A stretch of 64,000 nt of DNA, from contig CM049311.1 in the NCBI GenBank assembly GCA_026874595.1, positions 70,850,453 to 70,914,452 of the forward strand. The letters run 5' to 3'. Positions 49,901 to 61,996 of this stretch are shown here, piece after piece. The notes under the pieces are model-generated. The model saw only the letters and a program-made list of their open reading frames with translations. It was not told the DNA's origin and made no database searches. This stretch comes from Sipunculus nudus. Lineage: Eukaryota > Annelida > Sipuncula > Golfingiida > Sipunculidae. The stretch's first letter is position 1. Each line of letters begins with the position of its first letter. Both the position numbers and the translations under genes were made by a program.

Positions 49901-50622
49901 AATTTAATTTTGATTAATTAAAGTTATATTACTGGAAAAAAAGTTTATAGCTTTAACATATTTTGTGTTAAGTGATCAAATATCTTTCCTGATTTTTTAC
50001 ACAATGCATTATGTTTGGGCCCATAACTTTTTAAATTTTTATAATACAGACATAATTTCTGGCATGTACATAGGAACTATATAGAGGAATAACTATGGTA
50101 AATATGAGGAAAAACAGATGAGTGGTTTTGATATTAGGCAGTCCTGAAGTGTGAAAATAGGTTTTTTATAAAAAATTGAGGTTTTTCTTTAATTTCTCAA
50201 AGGAACAAAGTCGCAAAGACCCAGTTTTCGGCTTGGTAGGAGATCTTGGGGACATCTAACATTATGCCGAATTTTGGATTCCTAGGTCTTACGGTTTCAA
50301 AACGTGCCACATCTACGGACGGACGGACGGACGGACGGACAGATGGACGGACGACGGACAATGGACCACGACTATAGCTCAGATGACTTATAGTCAGCTG
50401 AGCTAAAAATAGGTCAAGGTCACCCATCTTCGAACTTGACCAAGATTTTGTCGATATACATCTTTACCGAGGAAATAAAATTCTGATGGTGAATCCTTTT
50501 CAAGATATCCCGCTCACAAGGTAAAAGTTAACGGATGCCAGACGGACGGACGGATAGACGGCAGGACGGACGGACAGCTTGGGTGACGACAATAGCCCAT
50601 CAGCCTAAGGGCTGAGGGCTAA
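46926..50622 (+). mobile_element. Family-C element, interrupted by A3
   Basis: The probable start is CTAGAATATCAGC, with the subterminal word AGCCCTCAGCC at 46952-46962. The right end is a hairpin with arms near AGCCCATCAGCC and GGGCTGAGGGCT (50594-50620), then AAAAA, preceded by an ACGG-rich tract (50533-50572). AGCCCTCAGCC is the inverse of the 3' word GGCTGAGGGCT, the same subterminal arrangement as family A with other bases. The core has units of about 300 bp, with (G)GTT(C/A)CTGAG landmarks near 47101, 47401 and 47703. The unit at 47622 holds a perfect GGTGGCGCCACC. A further unit is split by copy A3 and resumes at 50410. Confidence 0.68.
47760..50406 (+). mobile_element. Family-A element, copy A3, inserted inside element C
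   Basis: The left end is CAAGGGACCTATGGGTCAC with GCGCTCAGCTGA. The right end is the AGCTCAG/CTGAGCT hairpin ending at 50404, then AAAAA. The ACGG tract is at about 50324-50359. The uninterrupted core unit of C reads ATGTAGAAAAATAGGTCAAG at 47451-47470. In the interrupted unit the left flank stops at ATGTAGAA (47759) and the right flank resumes as AAAAATAGGTCAAG (50405), so the insertion lies within the A run and only about two A residues are in excess. The copy is collinear with A2, including the two modules about 670 bp apart (49132 and 49802). No coding sequence. Confidence 0.85.
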
Positions 50623-51049
50623 AAAGTTAATCACAATTATTTAATATTAAAAAAAAAAGGACAGACAGACTGATTGATAGACAAACAAAGCTGATAATTC
50701 AGAAGTTTTACATCTGCAATATAACACAACTGAATATTTAAACTGTTTTCAAATTTCAGACTTTAATAGCTTAAATCCATATACATTCAGCGTATGAGAT
50801 TTATTTATCAGTGCTTATAGATCAAATTTCATAATTAATATATATTTAAAACGATTAGATATGGACAGACATAGCTGATCACTTAATGTTCCATTCTCCT
50901 GAGGCAAGAATGTGTTAAAATTAGATCTTAATTTTTTTAATCCATTTATTTTAAAATTAAATCAATTTTACACATTTGCAATAAAAACTAATGTCAAAGT
51001 GCACAGAAGCAAAACAATTCAATTGTCGCAGAGGGGAGGGAGAGGAAAA

Positions 51050-51064
51050 GGGGGGGGGGGGGGG
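51050..51064. repeat. Poly(G)15 tract
   Basis: Fifteen G residues after a G-rich GGGAGGGAGAGG segment, within the split A4 region. Confidence 0.9.
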
Positions 51065-51673
51065 CATGGATGGGTTAAACAACATTTCTGCATATACATA
51101 CATGGCAAACAAAGCCTGATTTCCAAACTGTTGAGACAGGAAAATAATGAACAAATGGTTGTATTAGATTGTATTGTATTAGATTTTCACATCCCCCCAG
51201 GTGACAAATCAAGAACCCTGGAACCTTGGCATAGCTGACTTCCAGTGACCAGGAGAGGGCTGCCTATATCTGGTCAAAGCAAGTGACTACAATAGAGCCT
51301 TAAGAAAAAATTTAATTACTATCCTAATTTTCAACCTTTCATTTTTAAATTTCAGATTTAACTTAACTAAATACTTATGTTTACATGCTGTGAAAATTAA
51401 ATCAACAGTACTCAAAGGAAAAAAAGTGCCATGGTCAAAGTTGGGCAAAATTTAAGGTACTGATTTTATTTTTATGCCAATAACTTATTTTATTTACAAA
51501 ATTCAGATCTAACTTTGGGTATATAATTGAATCTTAATCAAACAAAGTTATATACTTGGACAAAAAACCCTATCTGCAAAAATTTTCAATTTGTGGCCTG
51601 CTAACGGATGGCTGGGGGGAGGACAGACAAAGTGCCATTCCTATACCTCAGGTGACTTTCAGTCAGCTGAGCT

Positions 51674-53580
51674 TAAAAGTATTAAAAGAAGTCTTGCCTG
51701 AAAAAAGTATGTTACTTCTAAAAAATATACAGTGGCAGTTCGGCCTGATTTTTTTTGTTTTTATATATTATTATTGCAATTCATCACTGTTTAACTGAAT
51801 ATTATACATGCAAACCATAATAGTTTAATGTTCATTTAATAGTACATCACAAAACAATAAAATGGTGTACTTCTCTTATACAGGAAATTAGAATTAAGAT
51901 TTTTTGAAATCACTATAACTATTGAATTCCTAAATAATTAAATATGACTTAATTTATTATCAACTGGTTATCACTAGAATTAGAGTTGGTAAAAATATTT
52001 GTTGGAAAATACTGATTTCTAAATAATGTTGACAATCATATGCTATATTTTATGTGTGCCTTCAATAAATCTTATGGATAGGCCCCAAATGCATGTTAAG
52101 ACTGCTGTTTAATTATCAAGAACAATTTAAGTGAAGTAAGCATGGGGCACATCAAAATTTTCAAAAAAAAAAATATTATAAAGTAAAGCATCACTGTTAC
52201 AACTGGGTTTTAACAAGTATGTGGTGCATCACTCAATCTTGATCAATTAAATTCAATTAAGATAAAAAAAGATGGTATAATCATTATAATAATAATCCAT
52301 TTTATATATATAGCAAATAAGAACAGTTTATTTACTGTACCACCAATGAATCACACAGTAAATCAACGGACTAACTGTAATAACAGACATGTCTGATTTA
52401 TTACTCACTGGGATAAATCAAACTGAGAGCCATATTTGGCTGTAAATAACAGGCGTTTGTAGAAATTAGAAATCTCAAAAGGTTCCATAAAATATAGTTA
52501 AGCACTAATTCCTCAGCTGCCATTTGTCTGTAAAAGACTGAAACGTGACTTTAGGCAGCTTTAATCACATGACTCCAATTGGCCTGGAAATGATGCGGAT
52601 GAAAAACCAGGCATGTATCAGTTGTCTCTGCTGCCATAATTATCACACACCAGTTATATCGTTACAGGTTAGACAGACTATAATTTTACTGTTCCAAGGT
52701 ACATCCGCCAAGTAATACACTGTTTGATTTAGCGTGATGCTAAAAACAAGATGTCAAGTATAAAGCCCTCCCAGTCAGATGAATACTGTACTGCCTGCCA
52801 CCTCCTCTGTAATTATACATACTATATGACAGTGTTTGAATCATATGATAACTTAAGCCAGTCTGATGACTTAATACATCAGCTTCTATGACTGAGGCAA
52901 CTTAAACATTTACTCACAAAGTAAAGAACCTGACAAGCATAAGGAATCATTGAAAACCAAAGAATATATCTAATAGACTGAGCCATAATTGTGCACTCAC
53001 AAACCACAGGATAGTCTAGTTACATCTGAAGGCCCCACAATCACTGTGGGGTAATATTTTACTTTTATTTTTTCTTTCATGATGTTGTCCCATATTAAAA
53101 ATTAGATGGCACTCATAGAGCACAACATACCTCCATCAAGGCCAAATATCATTAACAGGCATCTTTTCCTAGAAATGGAAACCCTGGATGCTGTATTAGT
53201 GGACACATGTGTGGGCACTGGACCAATAACCCCTTTAATATCACGAGTTTGTATCTAGACTGGTTGTGAAGCAAGGATATAAGTATTTTTGGCAATTTGG
53301 CATCTTTCTATAACTGTGTGACTGGTAATTTTAATGAGGTATTGATATGTAGACTGGTCAGACTAATAAGTATCATGAAAATCTGGTTACCAGTATATGT
53401 TACAAGATAGTCTACCTATCAGCTAGACTAGCCCACTGCAGTCAAACTAATCCTGAAGGAAGGCATATTAAGATTTACACACCTTTTTCAAATTTGAAAG
53501 TGATTCAGAGATTTCATTTAATATGTGTGTCTGTTGTTTGTTGTCGTAAATATACTTGGTAAGTAGATCAAGTTGAAGAA
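51674..53580. other. Non-coding DNA
   Basis: AT-rich. No gene or element recognised. Confidence 0.4.
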
Positions 53581-53584
53581 TTAA

Positions 53585-53980
53585 AATACTTAAAATCTGG
53601 GATCGATGTGAACACACACAAATACTTTTAATCTGTGATCTCATTGAATTCATGTCTGTCTTTGGGCACAAAAAAGAATTCCTGTTTGTCTCAGATGTAA
53701 CTAAAACTCCTGTCTTTCCTGGCAAAAAAAAAATTTCTGTTTCTCCTTTGGTCAACCAGAATTCCTGTTTTTTATATTTGGCACAATCAGCATTACATTT
53801 TCTTCCATGAACAACTAATTAATTAGAGACAATCTTACTCCTGTTCTTCTTGGAGCTAAGAAGAATTCCTGTTTCTTCTTGGAACTATCAGAATTCTATA
53901 CTGCATATGTGAGAGAATTCTTGTTTGTCTTTAGAGAAATCAGTATCCCTGTTTGTCTGATGGATGATAAGAATTCTTGA
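53585..53980. repeat. Degenerate 27-30-bp minisatellite around GAATTCCTGTTT
   Basis: The word GAATTCCTGTTTGTCTTTGG and its variants recur at about 53646, 53676, 53706, 53733, 53760, 53837, 53863, 53891, 53916, 53943 and 53970, mostly 27-30 bp apart. A gap between 53780 and 53830 holds diverged or unrelated sequence. A minus-strand frame (53468-53755) overlaps the array and is not a gene. Confidence 0.7.
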
Positions 53981-56900
53981 ATTTTTCATCTTCTCAAGAC
54001 AAACATAATTAATTCATGTTTACAGTTCAGGTAAATGCAAAATCAATGAAGAAAGAAAACTCTTTGAAGTTTCTGGAAGACCAGAATTCTCTAAAAATTA
54101 TGTAACTTTTAGGCTTACATTTCCTCTGATATATCACCACAGCAGTTGCTTTAAACCATTTTAATACTCCACTTCTATACACAGTTCATGGTATACTAAC
54201 ATTACCATGTCCTTTCACAGTGAAGCAGAGGAACTAAACAGTGTCTTCAGTTGACAACTAATCTCACATGATTTCAAAGAAGTACCTCGTCTACAATTAC
54301 TAAATCTTCAAAAGAATATCAGCCTTCATTATCTACTGAATATGGCTGTGAGAGAGGCCTGCATGGTAATCTCTTCACCTGTTGGTATTCTGCATGTTTT
54401 TGCATAAAAAAGTGTGATTAGTGAGCTGGAAGGCATCCTTTGGCACTCAACTGGTGGGAGATCATTTGTGTTGAATGTCTGCAAGATTCTGATGTTACCA
54501 TTAGTGTTCTACTAATTTTCTTGTATACATTTCATGAATATAACATATAAACCATTTCATGTTGTTAGAAAAATAAGATGAGAGTCCTATGGTTGTTACT
54601 GATATGGAGGATAAAACAGGATTATATGTAAAAAAATAAATAAACATGTTCCTGATATTCAAGAGTTTTACAGCCACACAAAAACTGATCACTGGCAGAC
54701 TAGAAGTCCCTGAGGTACATCTGCCAATTTTTTAGACACATGAAATTATGAACCTGCCATGTCAATTAAAGTTTATCTGGCAGATGGTTATATGGTATCA
54801 TCCCATAAAGATGAAACTCAGAATACTGAACACCAAAATACCAAGTTCAAATGACAAAATTTCGAAATCCTGAATATATTAAAATTATATAGAAATATTT
54901 AATATTGAGCTTAATAAAAATTATAAAAAGGAAGCGCCATTTTTTCAAGTGCCAAGCCATGCATTGGGCTACATCATGAAATGAATATGTTTTTAAAACC
55001 AGCTTGTGAAACTATATGTACTATAAATGTATACACATCTTAATCCATAATTCTCTTTTCAATATATCATATACAGATTTAAATATTTTTTCTTTTTCTT
55101 TTTTACTAAATTAAATCAGAACCATCCAAATCAAATATTATTGTACATTATAACCAACAAGCAAGCCAACAAACCAGTACAGAGGAGGTCTGTTCAGGAA
55201 TTTGGTATTTGAACTCATTCTGTATACTAGTTGTGGTATTATTGGTTTCAGAATTACTGCATTTGGGATACTGGAAGGGATCCAACCATATAACACATAT
55301 TTGCCTACATGTTAGACCGTGAAGATTTGGGGGGGGGGGGTGTGTAACATGATTTTTCTTCTTCTTGCCCTTCACTACAGGGATAGCTTTGCACCGGGTG
55401 CACTTTGTGACCGCACAGGATCACTAGCAAGTGCCCAGTATTCTCCAGTGCTCCTGTACCAACAAGTAACAATAACATGAACTGTATGGAGGACTTAACT
55501 TGTTCCTGTAGGTCTGGACAATCAATGGTTTAACACAGATCAGTGATTCTAATTTATAGTGGTGTGCTTTGCCTGCAAACCAATGTATGATCTCTGTACA
55601 GTAGACTTCATGTTTCTGAACGGACATTTGGAGAAACTTAAATTATGATTAATTATTAGCAAGATGTATGTGTACATGCACATTTGGGTATATCAATTAT
55701 CCTATCTCATGAAACTATTCAGATAAAACAGGAATATCATAATAATATTAGTACATGTAAAATTCTCACAAAGTTTCCATATATGAGTAATTCTACATGG
55801 ATTTTCAAATGATGTTATACATGATAGACCTCTGTGATAAAAATATGATCCATTTTATTTAATAATATGTTACCTCATATATCAAAGAAAACACTTTTGA
55901 TCATTAAAGAATATAATTTTATGTGCATACTATTGACCTAATATCTTTCTATAAAGACTGTACTTGGATTTGTTTCGCATAACAGAAACAAACATCATGC
56001 GACTGAAAATATGAAGAGTGATATATCATATTCAAGGAAAATGGTTTATTAATATAAAACATGACAAGATAATATCACATTGCTGACTGAACATTATCAC
56101 TATCAAAGTTTGTTAGTAACTTTACAAGGTAACCTTAAGTTCTCAAGTATCAACAGATTCCACAGCTGGAGATAAAAGGTGCTGAAGCAAAATCAAGAAG
56201 TTCGACTGCTAATTATTAAATGTCACAGGTGGGGTTCAAGGCATATTCTGCACGTTTCTCACATTCTCCACGGAAACCATTCACCTGAGCAGGTGAGGTC
56301 ATCCATCATCCTGATCAAGCTATCGGAAAACAACCTCCGCTCAGAAAGGCAACCTCCACTCAGACTGCCTCCGGTCTTCATGTCTTGATCAGCTCTTTTA
56401 GCTTTCCAGTAGGACAGGGGGATGTTAACCAGGTGACAATAACAAAACATCTGTTCCCATACATCTGCTGTATTATAAATAAAAGAATTACACATCCCTT
56501 TCTGATTGTGTAAATATACTACCAATTATGGATAGAATATAAGGAAGTCTGGCTACAGCTGCAAACAAATGGTCAATAAAAACATGGACTGGAAGTCAAT
56601 GACCCAATTAAATCAGAGACAGGAATGTTCCTATAATTCCATGGACTTTCAGTCCAAACGTATTTTGAGGTACCAGTTATATGTGGATATTTGGTAACAG
56701 CCATAACTGCAGGTGTCCTTGTTTTTCATGAAAGCAAAATCTCCTGAATTTTCCCTCCTTGATCAATTTTCAAAATTTTAGGAATATTATTTCTAGTTTG
56801 ACACACTTCAGTTTTGTAACCATGAATAACATCTACTGGTAGATGTGGTGAATGTGGTGAAATTAAAACACTGGTAATATTATGTATGTGACAATATATA

Positions 56901-58831
56901 CATACATTCATTTTAATTTCAGACTCCATGGATACAATATGTACAGTGAAATAATGCTACCATAGCCATCATTGAGTTGATACTCTGTTTGGACAAAACA
57001 ATAATCACTTACAACTCTCTCTTCTGGTCTGATAAAATTTCCTGGACTTATTCCAAATTTTGACAATATTTTCTCAAATTTCCATACTTAAGAAGGGGAC
57101 AGTCATTTCAAGTTTGCCAATGATTTCCATGACAGCTGGGAAGATCCTCATGGTCTCAGCTTTGGTGGGGCAGGGTACAGGTCAGCCATTACAGAATGAT
57201 GGTGCTGATCACCATTGCAGCTTAATTGTTACAACTATCGGCACTCAATGAAATTTGGCAATTATTCTCCCAAATTAAAACATCACACAGTGTAACACTA
57301 ATATGTTGATGAGGGATTAAAGGCTGATAGAACTACTTCATAATAAGAATAGTTTTAAATTATACAGCTCCCTTGTCTTATGGTCAAATAATATAATATA
57401 CCACTCAAATATATAACACTAGAGTGGAAAATGTCAAATAAGACCATCCACCTATAAAGACTATATCTAAGCCTTGAATAAACCATTTAAGCATTCACCA
57501 TTTCCAGGGGGTGGACAGACGTTTGGGACATGGACTCTTACCTTTCTGACTAGGCCTGGGACATTCAGAACTAGGACAATTGGGATGGGGCTTTATGCAT
57601 GGGAGGACATTTCAGCCATGTCTATATCACAGACGGAATACGGAATTATACGGAATATAATCTAATTATTTCCCTATGCCGAAGCTGTATCACTGAATAT
57701 GGGAAACCAACTGTGAAGAAGTAAAATCTATAATTAACCCCTATTATTAATCCCAAAATATCCTACCTTGCAAAAAGGCATCTATGACATACCATTGCCT
57801 GGAATGTGTTAGTCCAGAATGTCCTAGTAAGAAAAGTGCCTATCAGAAACATCCTACATACATCCCAAGGGTACTCTAATTACCCAAGATCCACTTAAGT
57901 GCACTATACTCTCCCAATTATATCTATCATACAATACTACACAGTCATAACCACTATGTTTTATATATATACTGTGCCAAAATAAAGTATCACTATACAT
58001 TAAAAAATATCACAACATTGAAAACTGGTATGTTATACATCCTGGCTAGTTAACTGTGCGAATCCTGCTGATTACAAAAGCAGGCTAGCTCGTGAACATC
58101 AATCATCAATGATCACCAGAGCCTATCATGTTATAACAGTCATATGATCTCTAGCTCCACCCGTTACATTACAATATTGACAGTTCTAAATATGAAAAAA
58201 AACCTCAATCAGGAATTTGATAATATGTTAGGATTAAATAAATCTGTCACAGGCATTTAATGAAGGCCTCATATGAAATAATCTGTTGTTTGACTTCCAC
58301 AACCCATGTTATCCATCACAGGGCAGGTGTGGTTAGAGAATGCGGAAAGTCAACAATAATCAATCACACCACAGTTACTAACACAGACTTGTTCCTTTGA
58401 TTCAGGTTCCTGGCCACAGCAATAAGTTTGTCTCGAGTCACTGACAGCAATAAATCAGGTTTCATGCCTTATGTTAGCGTATGCAACAAGAATAGATATC
58501 ACACCATTTATTTCTGGGAAAAAAGATTCAATCAAAGATGTGTACAGGACCCAGGTGGAATAATTATTTCTGGAACACTGTAAACGGAACCAGAGATCTG
58601 CTTATTAATTCTTCCACTGCCTTTGAACCCAAAAATTATTCATCAAAACAACAACTTTGGGACTATTGTTCAATTTCCCTGGCGAGTCTGGGATGATTTT
58701 TCAGTGTCCCACCAAGGAAGCAAAAGGATGAGCTATGAATGTTATTTTCCTAAAATAAACTCTCTGAGTCTAGCAGTTCAAGTTTGTCCTACATCGGTGT
58801 ACAGATTACATGAAACTGTTCAAAGTAATAA
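53981..58831. other. Non-coding DNA
   Basis: About 4.8 kb with only short frames (for example 56179-56388 plus and 56259-56525 minus, which overlap each other). None has a recognisable motif. A 12-base poly(G) run lies at 55329-55340. Confidence 0.4.
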
Positions 58832-60076
58832 CAAGTGACCCATGGGTCATGACGCTCAGCCGACTGACATGTTGATAATATGTCCTTGCACAGAAGACAA
58901 CTAATTAAGATAGGTAGCATCATTGTTCATGCATATTAGCTTAAGTTCATCAAGACCCATAAGCACAACAAATCTGATGACAATCTAACCAGCCTTTTAT
59001 GAGGAATCTGGCAATTTGTGTGTATTTTGCATTATTTCTGGGTGCTCAAACATACCCCAAAACTCTGAGAATATAGGTCACTGTGACCAAATTTCAGGTT
59101 TCTGGGGACAACTTTTGAGGAACTCTCAGGATGTAAAGTTAGAAGATTCTGGGCCCCATGGTTATGATTTGTGCCCTACTTTGGTATCAAATTTTCAACT
59201 ATTCTGAGGGGTGATTATAAGCCCCATAACTCAGAAAATATGGGTAACAGAGACCTTAATTCAAGTTTCCAAGGAGACTTTTTACACAGATCTCCCTGGA
59301 TGTCAAATTTGAAGATTCTAGGACCAATGGTTACAATTTAAGCCATGTTAAAGGACAACTGCATCTTTGAAGATCTCATAAATAGAGAAAAAAACGTGTT
59401 AAATTTTTTAAAAAATCTAGATGGTGCCACTAGTCTGCAAGAACTGATGTAACACTCCATGATGAATATGCATGCAAAGAATCAGGGTGATCAATGCATT
59501 AGTTGTTCAGATACTTGAGCTTTCGTATCAAATTTTCTATTATTCTTTGGGGGGGGGGGGGGGGGTTCCAAGGAGACTTTCAAGGGCCTCCCTGCATGTT
59601 GAGACAGAAGATTCTAAGTCCAGTCATTAAGATTTGTGCCCTGTTAACAGATGACAACATCGTTTAAGGTCTCACAAACAGAGAAAAAATTGTTTAAAAA
59701 ATAAATAGAAAAATATAGGTTGCGCCACTATTCTGCCAAAACTGATGTAACACCCCATGATCAATATCCATGCAAAGAATCATGGTGATCAACGCATTAG
59801 TTGTTCAGATACTTGAGCTTTTGTAACAATTTTTTCATTATTCTGGGGGTACTTCTGAGCCCCATACCTGGAAGAATATGGGTAACAGAGACCTAATTCC
59901 ATGTTTCCAAGAAGACTTTTCATGGACCTCTCTGGATGTAAAGTAAGATGATTCCAGGTCCAGTGGTTACGATCTGTGCCTTGTTAACGGATAGACAGCC
60001 GGATGGCTGGATGGCCTGACAGCCTACGGACAAAGAGTGACCGCTATAGCTCAGATGACTTACAGTCAGCTGAGCT
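58832..60076 (+). mobile_element. Family-D element, copy D1 (about 1.25 kb)
   Basis: The left end CAAGTGACCCATGGGTCATG with GCTCAGCCGA and the right hairpin end (AGCTCAGATGAC / GTCAGCTGAGCT) followed by AAAAA are variants of the family-A termini. The core differs from A: tandem units about 298 bp apart (GATCAATGC at 59489, GATCAACGC at 59787) with phrases such as GCCCCATAACTCAGAAAATA and a degenerate form of the GGTGGCGCCACC motif (59417 and 59718). The tetranucleotide tail before the hairpin is eroded (ACGGATAGACAGCC and GGATGGCTGGATGG). A 17-base poly(G) run sits at 59549-59565. No coding capacity. Confidence 0.7.
59549..59565. repeat. Poly(G)17 tract
   Basis: Seventeen G residues within element D1, at a position where the other units have only GGGGG. 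Confidence 0.9.
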
Positions 60077-60112
60077 AAAAATATATTTAGACCAGGTTGA
60101 TGTTTCATTTAA

Positions 60113-60300
60113 CAAGTGACCCATAGGTAATGATGCTAAGCTGATTAGCTTACCTAAAACAAAGTGAAAATATGTTTGACCCAGGTAAATAATTCCAATA
60201 TCATTATTCAGAACATGGTACAGGTCCCCTCAGCTAAAACACAATTCCCCGGCTGACAGTGAACATGAACACAAGTATAAACATTTAAAGTAAAAGATAC
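60113..60300 (+). mobile_element. Fragment with a family-D/A left end (D2)
   Basis: CAAGTGACCCATAGG followed by GCTAAGCTGA resembles the left end of D1 with a few changes and lies 37 bp after the D1 terminus. Nothing matching a right end was found, so this is a truncated copy with an uncertain right boundary. Confidence 0.45.
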
Positions 60301-61996
60301 CTGGCACCACCAGTCCAAGTTTGGTTCACTCATCACTGTGTCACAGACCAATCAGGATATGACATTTCAGGATAATCCAAATTGATGAATTTTTTTTATA
60401 AATCTAATTTTTATGTATAGGTCTGCTGAAATGATAATTAAAAAGCAAGAAAGACGACCTATAATTTACATCTGGCATGTTAATTAGAAGTAGATCTGAA
60501 AAGCTGGTTTTAGTTGTGTATCATGGGAAACGATTCAGCTGAAATTAAGACAGATATGATATATGATCCGCTACACAAACCATTAAGAACCACCTGCCAT
60601 TGCATATCAGCAGCAATGTTACCTGTTCTTTTTAATTTTAATTTGTACCTCACAAAGACATTTTTTTCACAGTTCTGTTGAGTGAGTACAGAAGCATGAC
60701 AATTAGCTTGAAGTGAAATCTAATAATGCTATTGTACCCTGCATGAAATATTTGTGAAAAAAAAAAAATTTAATTGAAATATTAGAATACAGAATTCTTT
60801 CTTTACAGCCTGTGCTGCACACCAAACCCCCCCCCCCCCCCCCCAATATGGCATTAGCCATATATAACTATATGGAACAGTTAACTGTTGAGAGGTTAAG
60901 AATTTACCACTATAGTATAAGATCTAATGTTCATTTTAACAACCCAAGGTAGTTTCAGAAGTGCATATCAACAGTAACAAATTTTATTCGAATAAATAAT
61001 TTGTCACACAATTTTTTAATCCCTTTATGAAATACATGACTGAGCATGATGAGAAGTTTGGGTGGATTTGGTGCTTTCTTCAGGTTTCAGGAAATACACA
61101 CCTCTCTGCAGTGAACTGGGTACCTTTCAGACTCCCTAACATAATAACTGATCTGATCAGGACCTAAAAAATTTGGTTACGGAGATAACAGATTAGATTG
61201 TTCAGATTCCATAAAACGACGCTCCCTTTCTCAGCCATACCCTGACAACAGGCCAGACTGGTGAAAATGGCGTGTCTGTGTGAGAAACGCAAACATTTCT
61301 CCAATTTGCCGCACAATCCATTCTCATCTGTTCTATCCCTCTGCCTCATTGAATCGTCATTAGGTCCAGCTAAGCAGTGTATATTTGTAAAACGGAAAGA
61401 ATGAGATCCCCCTAGGATACCTGTTGCCTGGTATAATTTTTTGTGTATGTGATGGGAAGCTTTCTCATGATCGGCATATCCCAGCAATCATGGTAAGACG
61501 GCCAGAAACATGACGACAAGAAACTCCGGATTATCACGCACTGCTGTTTCAAGCAACTGCACAATGCCTGGAGGTTATCAGAAATACCAAACACAGGACA
61601 ATCTAGTTGTACATCCTTGAACTTTTCCTGTCTTTCCTCAAGTGGTTTTCATTTATTTTGAACAAATTTGCTATGTTGTCGTTTTTGCGATTGAGGCCAC
61701 AATACATATGGCTGACCAAAGACAGACCTTGTAATCTCATCTCCATGTTGTTCCACTAATGATGGGAGTTGGGATACGTCTGAATCTCAACCTGTCACTC
61801 AGACAAGTTGTGGAACACCCATTTTCATCAGCATGGGGTCTGAACTATCCTTCTGTGTGCAGCATGAGAAATCAATAATTGTTTCTTTTAGTGTTATGTC
61901 CAGCATTGTCTGGTATCAGGTGGTAATTTATTAAACAAATACATATATTTCTGTGCGACTGATATTTAGATATATGTACATAAATATATATAAAAA
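60301..61996. other. Non-coding DNA
   Basis: Includes a poly(C)18 run and a moderately GC-richer block at about 61160-61620. Minus-strand frames there (61164-61487 and 61412-61594) overlap in different phases and have no recognisable motif. Confidence 0.4.
60827..60844. repeat. Poly(C)18 tract
   Basis: Eighteen C residues in AT-rich non-coding DNA. Confidence 0.9.

Larger units (their letters stand above)
46417..51673 (+). mobile_element. Family-A element, copy A4, split by a nested element
   Basis: The left part (46417 to about 46772) matches the first 350 bp of A1 and A5. The right part (about 51100-51673) matches A1 from GCAAACAAAGCCTGAT through the CTTGGCATAG and GTGCCATGGTCAAAG landmarks to the end hairpin (CTCAGGTGAC / GTCAGCTGAG) followed by CTTAAAAG. 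In A1 these two matching parts are about 15 bp apart. Here they are separated by 4.3 kb containing element C, itself split by A3. The left terminus has lost about 18 bp that include the GCTCAGCTG word. The ACGG tract has decayed to ACGGATGGCTGG and GGACAGACAAAG near 51605-51635. Divergence from A1 suggests the oldest of the three layers. Confidence 0.7.

Noticed and set aside
39637-50406. A2 and A3 as long terminal repeats of one retroelement
   Set aside because: Each is a complete element with its own ends and flanks. The 5.5 kb between them holds B2, G and parts of A4 and C with no gag-pol-like coding sequence, and A3 sits cleanly inside C.
61164-61594. Overlapping minus-strand frames of 107 and 60 codons
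   Set aside because: They are in different phases with no recognisable domain and no gene structure visible around them.
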